Source: Schaalia sp. Marseille-Q2122
GTDB lineage: Bacteria > Actinomycetota > Actinomycetes > Actinomycetales > Actinomycetaceae
Direction of reading: 5' to 3'
Length of the DNA: 64,000 bases
NCBI RefSeq assembly: GCF_903645355.1
Contig: NZ_CAHJXR010000005.1
Coordinates: 248,001-312,000 of the forward strand
Below, piece by piece: positions 1-6,909 of this stretch (positions are counted from its first letter, which is position 1; each line of letters starts with the position of its first letter). A model generated the notes under the pieces. It saw only the letters and a program-made list of their open reading frames with translations. It did no database searches and was not told the DNA's origin. The translations under genes were made by a program, and so were the position numbers.

Positions 1-724
1 GACGCCCCGAGTCAGCTCCTCGCTCCTGCGCCCACTTCGCCATGGCTTCGGCCTCGGAAAGAGGTTCGTCAGGACCCTGCCCTCCCGACATGAGCAAGAG
101 GGGGCGTCGGCCTCGTAAATCCTCCCGCTCGACCCACTCCATACCGCGCTGAATACGCGAGGCTAGCAGCGGGCGAACCTTGCCCTCGGGTACGCCAGCA
201 CCCAGCACGATGACGGCGTACACCGGCCCTCCGAAATAGCGCACGCACGCACCGTACACAACGGAGTACAGCAGGTAGGCCAGCAGCCCATAGCCCACCC
301 ACCCCAATGGGAAGGTGAGGAAGAGCAGCACAGCCACGACATCAAAAAGATTTAACACAGCCGCGCCAAAACCGGTGATGATGTAACCCAAAATGCCCAC
401 ACCCAAGAAAAGGGAGAGCATGTGGGCGAGTGCTCGACCTTCATTGCGGATCATGGTGATGCCATTGGCAATGAGCATGATCGACAGGACAATGATGCCC
501 AGGAGAGTCATTGCGAGGAAGAAAAGGAGCACCCACGCAGCCAGCTCCGAATCCTCCCAGCCAGGGATGGAGGCGATGGAACCCATCAGCCCGCCAAAAA
601 CCCCCGCGCCGAGCATGAGAAGCACGCTCAGCAGGGCCACTCCGATGCGGAGTTTCCGAGGATCGTGTGCAGCGTCAAGACCCGCGCAGAGCAGGATAAA
701 AAGAGGCAGGGAGAGCAATTCCAT
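1..724 (-). CDS. YdcF family (DUF218) membrane protein, C-terminus cut by window edge
   Basis: The reading frame starts at the ATG at 724 (an in-frame TAG lies three codons upstream) and runs off the left edge without a stop, so the gene is partial. About 150 residues of hydrophobic sequence with roughly four to five membrane segments come first. A YdcF/DUF218 domain follows: VIVLGAGVPEGKVRPLLASR, then LLMSGGQGPDEPLSEAEAM. These match the family's glycine-rich VxxGxG and SGGxxxxxxxSEA motifs. YdcF-type proteins are membrane-linked and implicated in envelope or vancomycin-sensitivity functions; the exact reaction is not established. It is divergent from pflB. Assignment is firm at family level only. 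Confidence 0.8.
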   Translation of the reverse strand, partial: MELLSLPLFILLCAGLDAAHDPRKLRIGVALLSVLLMLGAGVFGGLMGSIASIPGWEDSELAAWVLLFFLAMTLLGIIVLSIMLIANGITMIRNEGRALAHMLSLFLGVGILGYIITGFGAAVLNLFDVVAVLLFLTFPLGWVGYGLLAYLLYSVVYGACVRYFGGPVYAVIVLGAGVPEGKVRPLLASRIQRGMEWVEREDLRGRRPLLLMSGGQGPDEPLSEAEAMAKWAQERGADSGR

Positions 725-802
725 AAGGGCCTATCGTAGGAGAAAAAACTCCCCTCTCAGCGATCGATGAACACCGCCACAGAAGTAGGGACTTTTGACC
801 CA

Positions 803-892
803 AAATGGATGTGACCGGCCTAGCAATTCCCATGCTTTGAGAGGTAGGCCATAGGTCCATTTCCACTGTTGAGATATGCCCGCCATCTCGAA
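803..892 (+). promoter_or_regulatory. Structured region upstream of pflB
   Basis: The 272 bases between the YdcF-like gene and pflB hold nested inverted repeats. AAATGGA (803-809) pairs with TCCATTT (856-862), and GGCCTA (817-822) pairs with TAGGCC (845-850), giving a two-step hairpin with a 22-base apical loop. A second dyad, TTGAGAT (869-875) with ATCTCGAA (885-892), follows. This could be an operator or a folded leader controlling the pyruvate formate-lyase genes. No known riboswitch consensus or Rex/FNR box was recognised, so function is inference. Confidence 0.35.
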
Positions 893-996
893 AAGCGGAC
901 AATAGAGATACGCCCAACCGGCGACACTCGGAGGCCACCCGCCTCTCACCCCGGCGGCCCCACCCACGGGACCCGGAACAGCTGAAACGAGGGATC

Positions 997-3093
997 ATGA
1001 CGACACAGATGAGCGCAACGATCGACACTACCGAAGCATGGGCTGGTTTCACGCCCGGAAATTGGTCGGAAACCATCGACGTCCGTGACTTCATCCAGCT
1101 CAACTACACCCCCTACGAGGGCGACGCCGCCTTCCTAGAGGGCCCCACCGACAAGACCCTGCGTGTCTGGCAAACCCTCGAGGAGAACTACCTGCGTGAA
1201 GAACGCAAGGTCCGCATCCTTGACGTCGACACCCACACCCCCGCCGACATTGACGCCTTCGCACCCGGCTTCATCTCCGAAGACGATGACGTCTGCGTGG
1301 GCCTACAGACCGACTCCCCCCTCAAGCGCGCCATGATGCCCAACGGCGGCTGGCGTATGGTCGAAACCGCCATCAAGGAAGCGGGCAAGGAGATCGACCC
1401 CGAGGTCAAGAAGATCTTCACCCAGTACCGCAAGACCCACAATGACGCGGTCTTCGACATCTACACCCCCCGCATCCGCGCCGCCCGCTCCTCGCACATC
1501 ATCACCGGCCTGCCCGACGCCTACGGACGCGGCCGCATCATTGGCGACTACCGCCGCGTCGCCCTCTACGGCGTTGACATCCTCATCGCCCAGAAGGAAG
1601 CCGACAAGGACGCCGTTGCTGACCAGCCCTTCTCCGAGCACTGGGCCCGCTACCGCGAAGAACACTCCGAACAGATCAAGGCCCTCAAGAAGCTCAAGAA
1701 GATGGCCGCCGACTACGGCTACGACATCTCTGGTCCCGCAAAGACTGCCAAGGAAGCCGTCCAGTGGACCTACTTCGCCTACCTCGCATCGGTGAAGTCC
1801 CAAGATGGCGCCGCCATGTCGATTGGCCGCCTGTCGGGCTTCTTCGACATCTACTTCGAGCGCGACCTGGCCAATGGCACCATCACCGAGCGCGACGCTC
1901 AGGAAATCATTGACGCCCTAGTCATTAAGCTGCGTATCGTGCGTTTCCTACGCACCATTGACTACGATCAAATCTTCTCCGGCGACCCCTACTGGGCAAC
2001 CTGGTCTGACGCCGGTTTCGGTGATGACGGTCGTACCCTTGTCACTAAGACCTCATTCCGCCTGCTCCAGACGCTGCGTAACCTGGGTCCGGCTCCTGAG
2101 CCCAACATCACCATCTTCTGGGACGAGGAACTGCCCGCAGGCTACAAGGACTTCTGCGCCGCTATCTCCATTGAGACCTCCTCCATCCAGTACGAATCTG
2201 ACGATCAGATCCGCTGCCACTGGGGCGATGACGCAGCCATCGCCTGCTGCGTGTCCCCGATGAAGATCGGCAAGCAGATGCAGTTCTTCGGCGCTCGAGT
2301 CAACGCCGCCAAGACCCTGCTCTACGCCATCAACGGTGGCCGCGACGAAATGTCGGGCAAGAAGATCGTCGAAGGCTACGAGCCGATCACCGGCGATGGC
2401 CCCCTCGACTTCGATGAAGTGTGGGTCAAGTACGAAGAAATGCTCGACTGGGTGGTCGGCACCTACGTTGAAGCCCTCAATATCATCCACTACTGCCACG
2501 ACCGTTACGCCTACGAGTCCATGGAAATGGCACTGCACGACTCCGACATCATCCGCACCATGGGCTGCGGTATCGCGGGCCTGTCGATCGTGGCCGACTC
2601 CTTGGCCGCTATCAAGTACGCCAAGGTCACCCCGGTCCGCGACGAGACTGGCCTGATCGTCGACTACATCACCGAAGGGGACTTCCCCACCTACGGCAAT
2701 GACGATGACCGTGCCGACGATATCGCCGCCACCGTCGTTCACACGGTGATGAGCAAGATCAAGTCGATCCCCCTCTACCGTGATGCCATCCCGACCCAGT
2801 CGGTGCTGACCATCACCTCCAATGTCGTCTACGGCAAGGCAACGGGTAACTTCCCCTCCGGTCACCGCGCAGGCACCCCCTTCGCGCCCGGCGCCAACCC
2901 TGAAAATGGCGTGGATACGCACGGCATGGTTGCATCCATGCTCTCGGTCGCTAAGCTCGACTACAACGACGCATTGGACGGCATCTCGCTGACCAATACC
3001 ATCACCCCCCAGGGCCTGGGCCGCACCAAGGAAGAGCAGGTGTCCAACCTGGTCGGCATCCTCGACGCTGGCTTCATTCCCGAAGAAGACTGA
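997..3093 (+). CDS. pflB: Pyruvate formate-lyase catalytic subunit lacking the glycyl-radical domain
   Basis: This enzyme cleaves pyruvate with CoA to acetyl-CoA and formate in anaerobic metabolism. The 698 residues align from end to end with E. coli PflB (760 aa). The adjacent catalytic cysteines are Cys417-Cys418 in [20 protein letters not shown], equivalent to E. coli Cys418-Cys419. The protein stops after [14 protein letters not shown], near E. coli residue 690, so the C-terminal domain that carries the radical glycine is absent. That domain is supplied by the next gene, 94 bases downstream, and the activase follows. The start at 997 has a GAGG ribosome site; an ATG at 1012 is an alternative. 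Identity is very sure; how the two parts assemble is inference. Confidence 0.95.
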   Translation: MTTQMSATIDTTEAWAGFTPGNWSETIDVRDFIQLNYTPYEGDAAFLEGPTDKTLRVWQTLEENYLREERKVRILDVDTHTPADIDAFAPGFISEDDDVCVGLQTDSPLKRAMMPNGGWRMVETAIKEAGKEIDPEVKKIFTQYRKTHNDAVFDIYTPRIRAARSSHIITGLPDAYGRGRIIGDYRRVALYGVDILIAQKEADKDAVADQPFSEHWARYREEHSEQIKALKKLKKMAADYGYDISGPAKTAKEAVQWTYFAYLASVKSQDGAAMSIGRLSGFFDIYFERDLANGTITERDAQEIIDALVIKLRIVRFLRTIDYDQIFSGDPYWATWSDAGFGDDGRTLVTKTSFRLLQTLRNLGPAPEPNITIFWDEELPAGYKDFCAAISIETSSIQYESDDQIRCHWGDDAAIACCVSPMKIGKQMQFFGARVNAAKTLLYAINGGRDEMSGKKIVEGYEPITGDGPLDFDEVWVKYEEMLDWVVGTYVEALNIIHYCHDRYAYESMEMALHDSDIIRTMGCGIAGLSIVADSLAAIKYAKVTPVRDETGLIVDYITEGDFPTYGNDDDRADDIAATVVHTVMSKIKSIPLYRDAIPTQSVLTITSNVVYGKATGNFPSGHRAGTPFAPGANPENGVDTHGMVASMLSVAKLDYNDALDGISLTNTITPQGLGRTKEEQVSNLVGILDAGFIPEED

Positions 3094-3187
3094 GGGCGAG
3101 ATGGGGTATGCCCTGCGGCCTGCCCCACTTCTGCCCCACTCACCTGATATTCCTCACCCAGCCCCATCGAACAAGGAGATGAGCACA

Positions 3188-3439
3188 ATGGCAACCAAGA
3201 CCTACGCAGAGCGTCTGGCAGATATGAAGGCAGCACGCGAGGCCAATGGCGGCAACGCAGGCCTCTACCACGCCAACATCAACGTCCTCGACCGCGCCAC
3301 CCTTGAGGACGCGATCGATCACCCTGAGAAGTACCCCAACCTCACCGTCCGCGTGTCGGGCTACGCCGTGAACTTCGTCAAGCTCACCCGCGAGCAGCAG
3401 CTTGACGTTCTCTCGCGCACCTTCCACCACTCGGCCTGA
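3188..3439 (+). CDS. grcA: Stand-alone glycyl-radical domain of pyruvate formate-lyase (GrcA/YfiD-like)
   Basis: This 83-residue protein supplies the segment missing from the preceding PflB. Residues 27-83 match the last ~60 residues of E. coli PflB and of YfiD/GrcA, including RVSGYAVNF with the radical-bearing Gly58 and the ending [12 protein letters not shown]. Residues 1-26 are a charged, probably helical segment unlike PflB or YfiD. In E. coli, YfiD repairs oxygen-broken PflB as a spare part. Here no full-length PflB is present in the cluster, so the small protein is probably an obligatory subunit. The ATG at 3188 has a clear AAGGAG site eight bases upstream. A longer frame from 3101 is possible but lacks such a site. 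Confidence 0.92.
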   Translation: MATKTYAERLADMKAAREANGGNAGLYHANINVLDRATLEDAIDHPEKYPNLTVRVSGYAVNFVKLTREQQLDVLSRTFHHSA

Positions 3440-3440
3440 G

Positions 3441-3488
3441 CCTTATCAGACCACACTGTGCAGCTGCGGGTGACGGGCTCTGATAGGG
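3441..3488 (+). other. Hairpin between grcA-like gene and pflA
   Basis: CCTTATCAGA (3441-3450) pairs with TCTGATAGGG (3479-3488) apart from one mismatch, starting two bases after the grcA-like stop. There is no T-run, so this looks more like a processing or attenuation hairpin that would lower pflA output relative to the abundant enzyme parts. Function is inferred. Confidence 0.35.
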
Positions 3489-3537
3489 CCTGCCACCCGC
3501 ATTTGCACCTCTACTCCCCAACCTTTTAGGAGCGGTC

Positions 3538-4413
3538 ATGTCCCTCGTGCATCTGGATGCCCCCACCGTGATGGGCGTCCAAGATTTCCAAGCCCCCACT
3601 GCACGCGTCTCTGGCGCCGGCACGGCGGGCCTCGAGGAGTTGACTGACGTTGAACGCAGTGATCGTCTCACCCAAATGCGGGAGGGGGACCTTGGCTCCA
3701 TTCACTCCTGGGAGCTCGTCACCGCCGTTGACGGCCCAGGCACCCGCATGACAGTGTTCGTCTCTGGCTGCCCCCTGCGCTGCCTGTACTGCCATAACCC
3801 TGACACGATGGCAATGAAAGACGGCCAGCCGATCGAGACTGCTGAGCTACTCAAACGCATTAAACGCTACCGTAGGGTCTTTAAGGCCACTGGCGGTGGG
3901 ATTACCCTCTCGGGCGGGGAGATCCTCATGCAGCCGGCCTTCGCTGCGAAGGTTTTGCGTGGAGCGAAGGAGATGGGGATTCATACGGCCATTGATACCT
4001 CGGGATACTTGGGCGCGGCCTGCTCCGATGAGATGCTTGAGGATATCGACCTTGTCCTTTTGGACGTGAAAGCGGGTATCCCGCACATCTATGAGGAACT
4101 CACTGGCCGCCAGCTGCAACCCACTATCGACTTTGGTGATCGCCTGTCTGCATTGGGCAAAGAGATCTGGGTACGCTTCGTCCTCGTGCCCGGGTGGACG
4201 GATTCGGTGGAGAATCTCGAGGCCGTCGCCCAGATCGTGAAGCCTTGGTCGTCCGTGTCCCGCGTGGAGGTGCTGCCATTCCACCAGATGGGCATGGACA
4301 AGTGGGAATCCTTGGGTTTGGACTACCAGCTCAAGGAGACGCGCCCGCCCTCTGTGGAGGATACGGAAGCTGTTCGTGAACGCTTCCGTGCCCACGGACT
4401 GACAGTGTTCTAG
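3538..4413 (+). CDS. pflA: Pyruvate formate-lyase activating enzyme (radical SAM)
   Basis: This enzyme uses S-adenosylmethionine and a [4Fe-4S] cluster to place the radical on the glycine of pyruvate formate-lyase. The CX3CX2C cluster motif is Cys78, Cys82 and Cys85 (SGCPLRCLYCHNPD), followed by GGGITLSGGE, a family hallmark. At 291 residues it is about 45-50 longer than E. coli PflA because of an N-terminal extension before the core begins near residue 53 (GSIHSWELVTAVDGPGTR). The start at 3538 has a good TTAGGAG site. It is third in the pfl cluster. Its substrate here should be Gly58 of the separate small protein rather than a glycine within PflB. Confidence 0.95.
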   Translation: MSLVHLDAPTVMGVQDFQAPTARVSGAGTAGLEELTDVERSDRLTQMREGDLGSIHSWELVTAVDGPGTRMTVFVSGCPLRCLYCHNPDTMAMKDGQPIETAELLKRIKRYRRVFKATGGGITLSGGEILMQPAFAAKVLRGAKEMGIHTAIDTSGYLGAACSDEMLEDIDLVLLDVKAGIPHIYEELTGRQLQPTIDFGDRLSALGKEIWVRFVLVPGWTDSVENLEAVAQIVKPWSSVSRVEVLPFHQMGMDKWESLGLDYQLKETRPPSVEDTEAVRERFRAHGLTVF

Positions 4414-4533
4414 CTGGAAATAGGCCTTTCGTCCTGTTTCCCGCTACCTGCGAGTGCAACGATGACAGGCCTTGAAGGCCACCTGATCTGTCGCAAGACT
4501 CCGTGCCATTATTACAAAGTGTCGTATTAAAGA

Positions 4534-4563
4534 TTCTTGGATTTGGCCCTTTTGGCCTATAGT
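4534..4563 (+). promoter_or_regulatory. Possible promoter for the SQR-like gene
   Basis: TTCTTG (4534-4539), an 18-base spacer and TATAGT (4558-4563) lie about 60 bases upstream of the flavoprotein start. They sit in an AT-richer patch of an otherwise featureless 211-base gap. The match to a sigma-70-type promoter is moderate and by eye only. Confidence 0.3.
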
Positions 4564-4624
4564 GGTGTGCGAACAGACCGCAAGGATGCGCTGTTATCCG
4601 TGACTCACAAGAGGTGGTTTTCCT

Positions 4625-6082
4625 ATGGCACGAGTTGTCGTACTCGGGGCTGGCGTGGCGGGGCACACTGCTGTCATGCATTTGCGCCGCAAACTTTCTA
4701 AGGCCCATGAAGTCGTCGTTGTCACCCCTAACTCCCAGTGGAACTGGATCCCGTCAAACATCTGGGTCGGCACCGGCAAGATGAAGAAGGAACAGGTCCT
4801 CTTCCCCCTCGCTCCCCTCTACGCCAAGAAGGGCGTCATCTACCACCAGGCTCGCGCCATCGCCATTCACCCTGAAGGCACCGCCGAGAGCGAGAGCCCC
4901 ATGGTGGAAATCGAATACACGTCGCCTGAGCGCGCCGGCGAGGTTGAGCGTATTCCCTACGACTACCTCATCAACGCCACCGGCCCGAAGCTGAAGTTCG
5001 AGGCCACCCCCGGCCTTGGCCCTGACAATGGCTACTCCGTGTCGGTCTGCACCGCCGCACACGCTGAGCATGCCTCCAAGGAACTGGCCAAGATTATCGA
5101 GGCCGCCCGCTCTGGCAAGAAGCAGCGCCTAATCGTCGGCATGGGAAATGGCACCTGCACCTGCCAGGGCGCGGCCTTCGAATACACCTTCAATGTCGAG
5201 TTCGAGCTGCGTGAAGCGGGCGTTCGTGACAACTGCGAGCTGGTGTACCTGACCAATGAGACTGAGCTTGGAGACTTCGGCGTGGGCGGCATGCGCTTCC
5301 GTCAAAACGGCTTCATGACCACCTCGCAGCTGTGGACCGAATCCATCTTCCGCGAGCGCGGCGTGAAGGCCATCAGTGGCGCAGCCGTGAAGAAGGTCGT
5401 CGAGGGGGGCTTGACCTACGAGACTCTTGACGGTGTCGAGCATGACTTGAGCTTTGACTTCGCTATGCTGCTTCCGCCTTTCTCTGGCCATCCCATTAAG
5501 GCCTTCAACAAGGCTGGCGAGGACATTAGCGATGTTGTCTTTGCTCCGAGCGGTTTCATGAAGGTTGATGCCGACTACTCCAAGACCAACTATGAGGACT
5601 GGAGCGCTGAGGACTGGCCACGCACCTACCAGAACCCCACCTATCCCAATATGTTTGCTGCGGGCATTGCCTTCGCGCCTCCGCACGCAATCTCCCGCCC
5701 GCGTAAGAGCGTCAACGGCACCCTGATTGCTCCGGCTCCGCCTCGTACCGGCCAGCCTTCGGGCACCATTGGCCGCACGGTTGCTGACACCATCATTGAC
5801 CGCATTAAGGGTCGCGATAAGGCTGCTCGTGAAGCTCCGATGACCCATATGGGTGCTGCGTGCGTGGCCTCGACCGGTTCGAGCTTCCTGCGTGGTTCTG
5901 CGGCTGCGATGGTGATGTACCCGGTGGTTCCGGACTGGAAGAAGTACCCCGAGACCGGCCGCCACACGCATCATACGCGCGGTGAGATCGGGCTCTTCGG
6001 CCACTGGATCAAGGTCCTGTTGCACTACATGTTTATCCACAAGGCCAAGGCTCGCCCGGGCTGGACCTTCATTCCTGAGTGA
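4625..6082 (+). CDS. Sulfide:quinone oxidoreductase family flavoprotein
   Basis: This 485-residue protein is a two-dinucleotide-binding-domain flavoprotein. The N-terminal FAD motif is VVVLGAGVAGHTA (residues 4-16), and a second conserved block, IVGMGNGTCTCQGAAFEY (~164-180), includes a C-T-C pair typical of sulfide:quinone oxidoreductase relatives. The C-terminal tail, with LGxWxKxxLHYMFIHKAKARPGW-like character, suggests an amphipathic membrane-surface attachment. Related enzymes oxidise sulfide and pass electrons to quinone; other members act on other thiols, so the substrate is open. It begins at an ATG with a GAGGTGG site. A 61-codon gene follows after 20 bases and probably belongs to the same transcript. 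Confidence 0.75.
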   Translation: MARVVVLGAGVAGHTAVMHLRRKLSKAHEVVVVTPNSQWNWIPSNIWVGTGKMKKEQVLFPLAPLYAKKGVIYHQARAIAIHPEGTAESESPMVEIEYTSPERAGEVERIPYDYLINATGPKLKFEATPGLGPDNGYSVSVCTAAHAEHASKELAKIIEAARSGKKQRLIVGMGNGTCTCQGAAFEYTFNVEFELREAGVRDNCELVYLTNETELGDFGVGGMRFRQNGFMTTSQLWTESIFRERGVKAISGAAVKKVVEGGLTYETLDGVEHDLSFDFAMLLPPFSGHPIKAFNKAGEDISDVVFAPSGFMKVDADYSKTNYEDWSAEDWPRTYQNPTYPNMFAAGIAFAPPHAISRPRKSVNGTLIAPAPPRTGQPSGTIGRTVADTIIDRIKGRDKAAREAPMTHMGAACVASTGSSFLRGSAAAMVMYPVVPDWKKYPETGRHTHHTRGEIGLFGHWIKVLLHYMFIHKAKARPGWTFIPE

Positions 6083-6102
6083 CGGGCGAAAAGGAGATTC
6101 TC

Positions 6103-6288
6103 ATGTCTGACAAGGCACCTACCATCGAAGAACTCGATCCTGAACAGGCCGAACGCATTGCGCGCGCTCCCCTACCGACGAAGGGTACTTTGCGTGCTCG
6201 TCGTTGCGTTCCCATCCAACTGGTGAAGTTCGCCGTCACGAACCTGCGCATTATGGACATCGTGATCCGCGAGAAGCTGGGCATGTAA
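6103..6288 (+). CDS. Small conserved-looking protein downstream of the SQR-like gene
   Basis: This 61-residue protein starts at the ATG at 6103 with a strong AAAAGGAG site, 20 bases after the flavoprotein stop. The N-terminal half is acidic (IEELDPEQAERIARA) and the C-terminal half is basic and hydrophobic (QLVKFAVTNLRIMDIVIREK), consistent with an amphipathic helix. No cysteines suited to a redox cofactor are seen apart from one (RRCVP). Small partners of this kind occur beside SQR-like genes, so a role as an accessory or membrane-docking subunit is plausible. I do not recognise a named family. Confidence 0.65.
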   Translation: MSDKAPTIEELDPEQAERIARAPLPTKGTLRARRCVPIQLVKFAVTNLRIMDIVIREKLGM

Positions 6289-6363
6289 GGAGCCATTCCT
6301 GATCCGCGCAGGCCATGTGTATTCGCGCATAGGCCTACCGGGTGAAGGCCCCTGCTATGACGG

Positions 6364-6410
6364 CGACTGAGGGGGAATCCCATTATGGGATTCCCCCTCA
6401 GTCGTTGTTC
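6364..6410 (+). terminator. Rho-independent terminator with a perfect 19-bp stem
   Basis: Arms 6364-6382 and 6386-6404 are perfectly complementary around a three-base loop (TTA), followed by TTGTTCTTCC. It ends the flavoprotein/small-protein transcript. Confidence 0.85.
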
Positions 6411-6550
6411 TTCCTGAAGCAGGGCGCTAATGAGGATGACAGGGCGTTGAAAACACTACTGGGCCCTTGACGCGACGCCTGATGGCGATACTCGGCCCGT
6501 TGACCGCAGGGTACTCCTGAGCATGCAGGGCAGCGCCTAGACGGTTTACG

Positions 6551-6652
6551 GGACACTTGTTGCATTGTGTGACACCTCTACCTGTCACATAAAGTCGCAA
6601 CCATCACCCAGCACAACAATGCGCACACTGTGCAACAACTGTCACACAGACG
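6551..6652. promoter_or_regulatory. Cluster of TGTCACA/TTGTTGCA half-sites in a gene-free stretch
   Basis: Within the gene-free stretch 6411-6909, TTGTTGCA and TGTGACA occur near 6558-6575. CTGTCACA follows near 6593-6600, and TGCAACAA plus TGTCACAC occur near 6632-6647. The same two words recur in both orientations within 100 bases of AT-richer DNA. This resembles a multi-site regulator target or a small replication/segregation locus, but no gene starts immediately beside it. No RNA gene or coding frame was recognised here. Confidence 0.3.
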
Positions 6653-6680
6653 TAGCGCTTTCACCCCAAGGCACAACAAA

Positions 6681-6734
6681 GCGGGCAGGGTGGGGTGCGT
6701 TCGGCGCGGATGGGCATATGAGCCGTAGCGCAGC
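6681..6734 (+). repeat. Dispersed hairpin-type repeat, left half (copy 1)
   Basis: A 54-base segment beginning GCGGGCAGGGTGGGG is repeated exactly at 6793-6846, a spacing of 112 bases. It corresponds to the left half of the fuller element at 6793-6890. Confidence 0.85.
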
Positions 6735-6792
6735 TAGGCGGGCGGGTCATCCCTCATCAGGTTAGACGGGCGAAGCATCGGAGAGGGCGCAG

Positions 6793-6890
6793 GCGGGCAG
6801 GGTGGGGTGCGTTCGGCGCGGATGGGCATATGAGCCGTAGCGCAGCGCAGGCTCATGACACGCGCCCCACCCGCCCGCCCGCCGACAGGC
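6793..6890 (+). repeat. Dispersed hairpin-type repeat (copy 2, complete)
   Basis: The exact 54-base repeat of copy 1 continues into its own inverted complement. GGGTGGGG and ATGAGCC on the left are answered by GGCTCATG and CGCCCCACCC on the right, around a loop of about 13 bases (GTAGCGCAGCGCA). A diverged copy in opposite orientation lies at 52862-52938. The layout is that of a REP- or MITE-like intergenic repeat that folds into a hairpin. Confidence 0.75.
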
Positions 6891-6909
6891 TCAGCGCCTG
6901 CAATCGAGC

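Noticed and set aside
393-770. Plus-strand frames at 393-770
   Set aside because: The minus strand here encodes a convincing YdcF-family protein running off the edge. The plus frames are its shadow.
2053-2922. Long antisense frames opposite pflB, CNNM, hpaE, hpaD and others
   Set aside because: They are mirror frames produced by high G+C third positions. They carry low-complexity Gly/Val/Asp-rich translations and no ribosome sites.
3093-3188. The pflB/grcA split as a sequencing frameshift of one gene
   Set aside because: The 94-base gap has its own ribosome site, encodes no PflB-like residues in any frame, and the small protein has extra N-terminal sequence. One indel cannot join the two.
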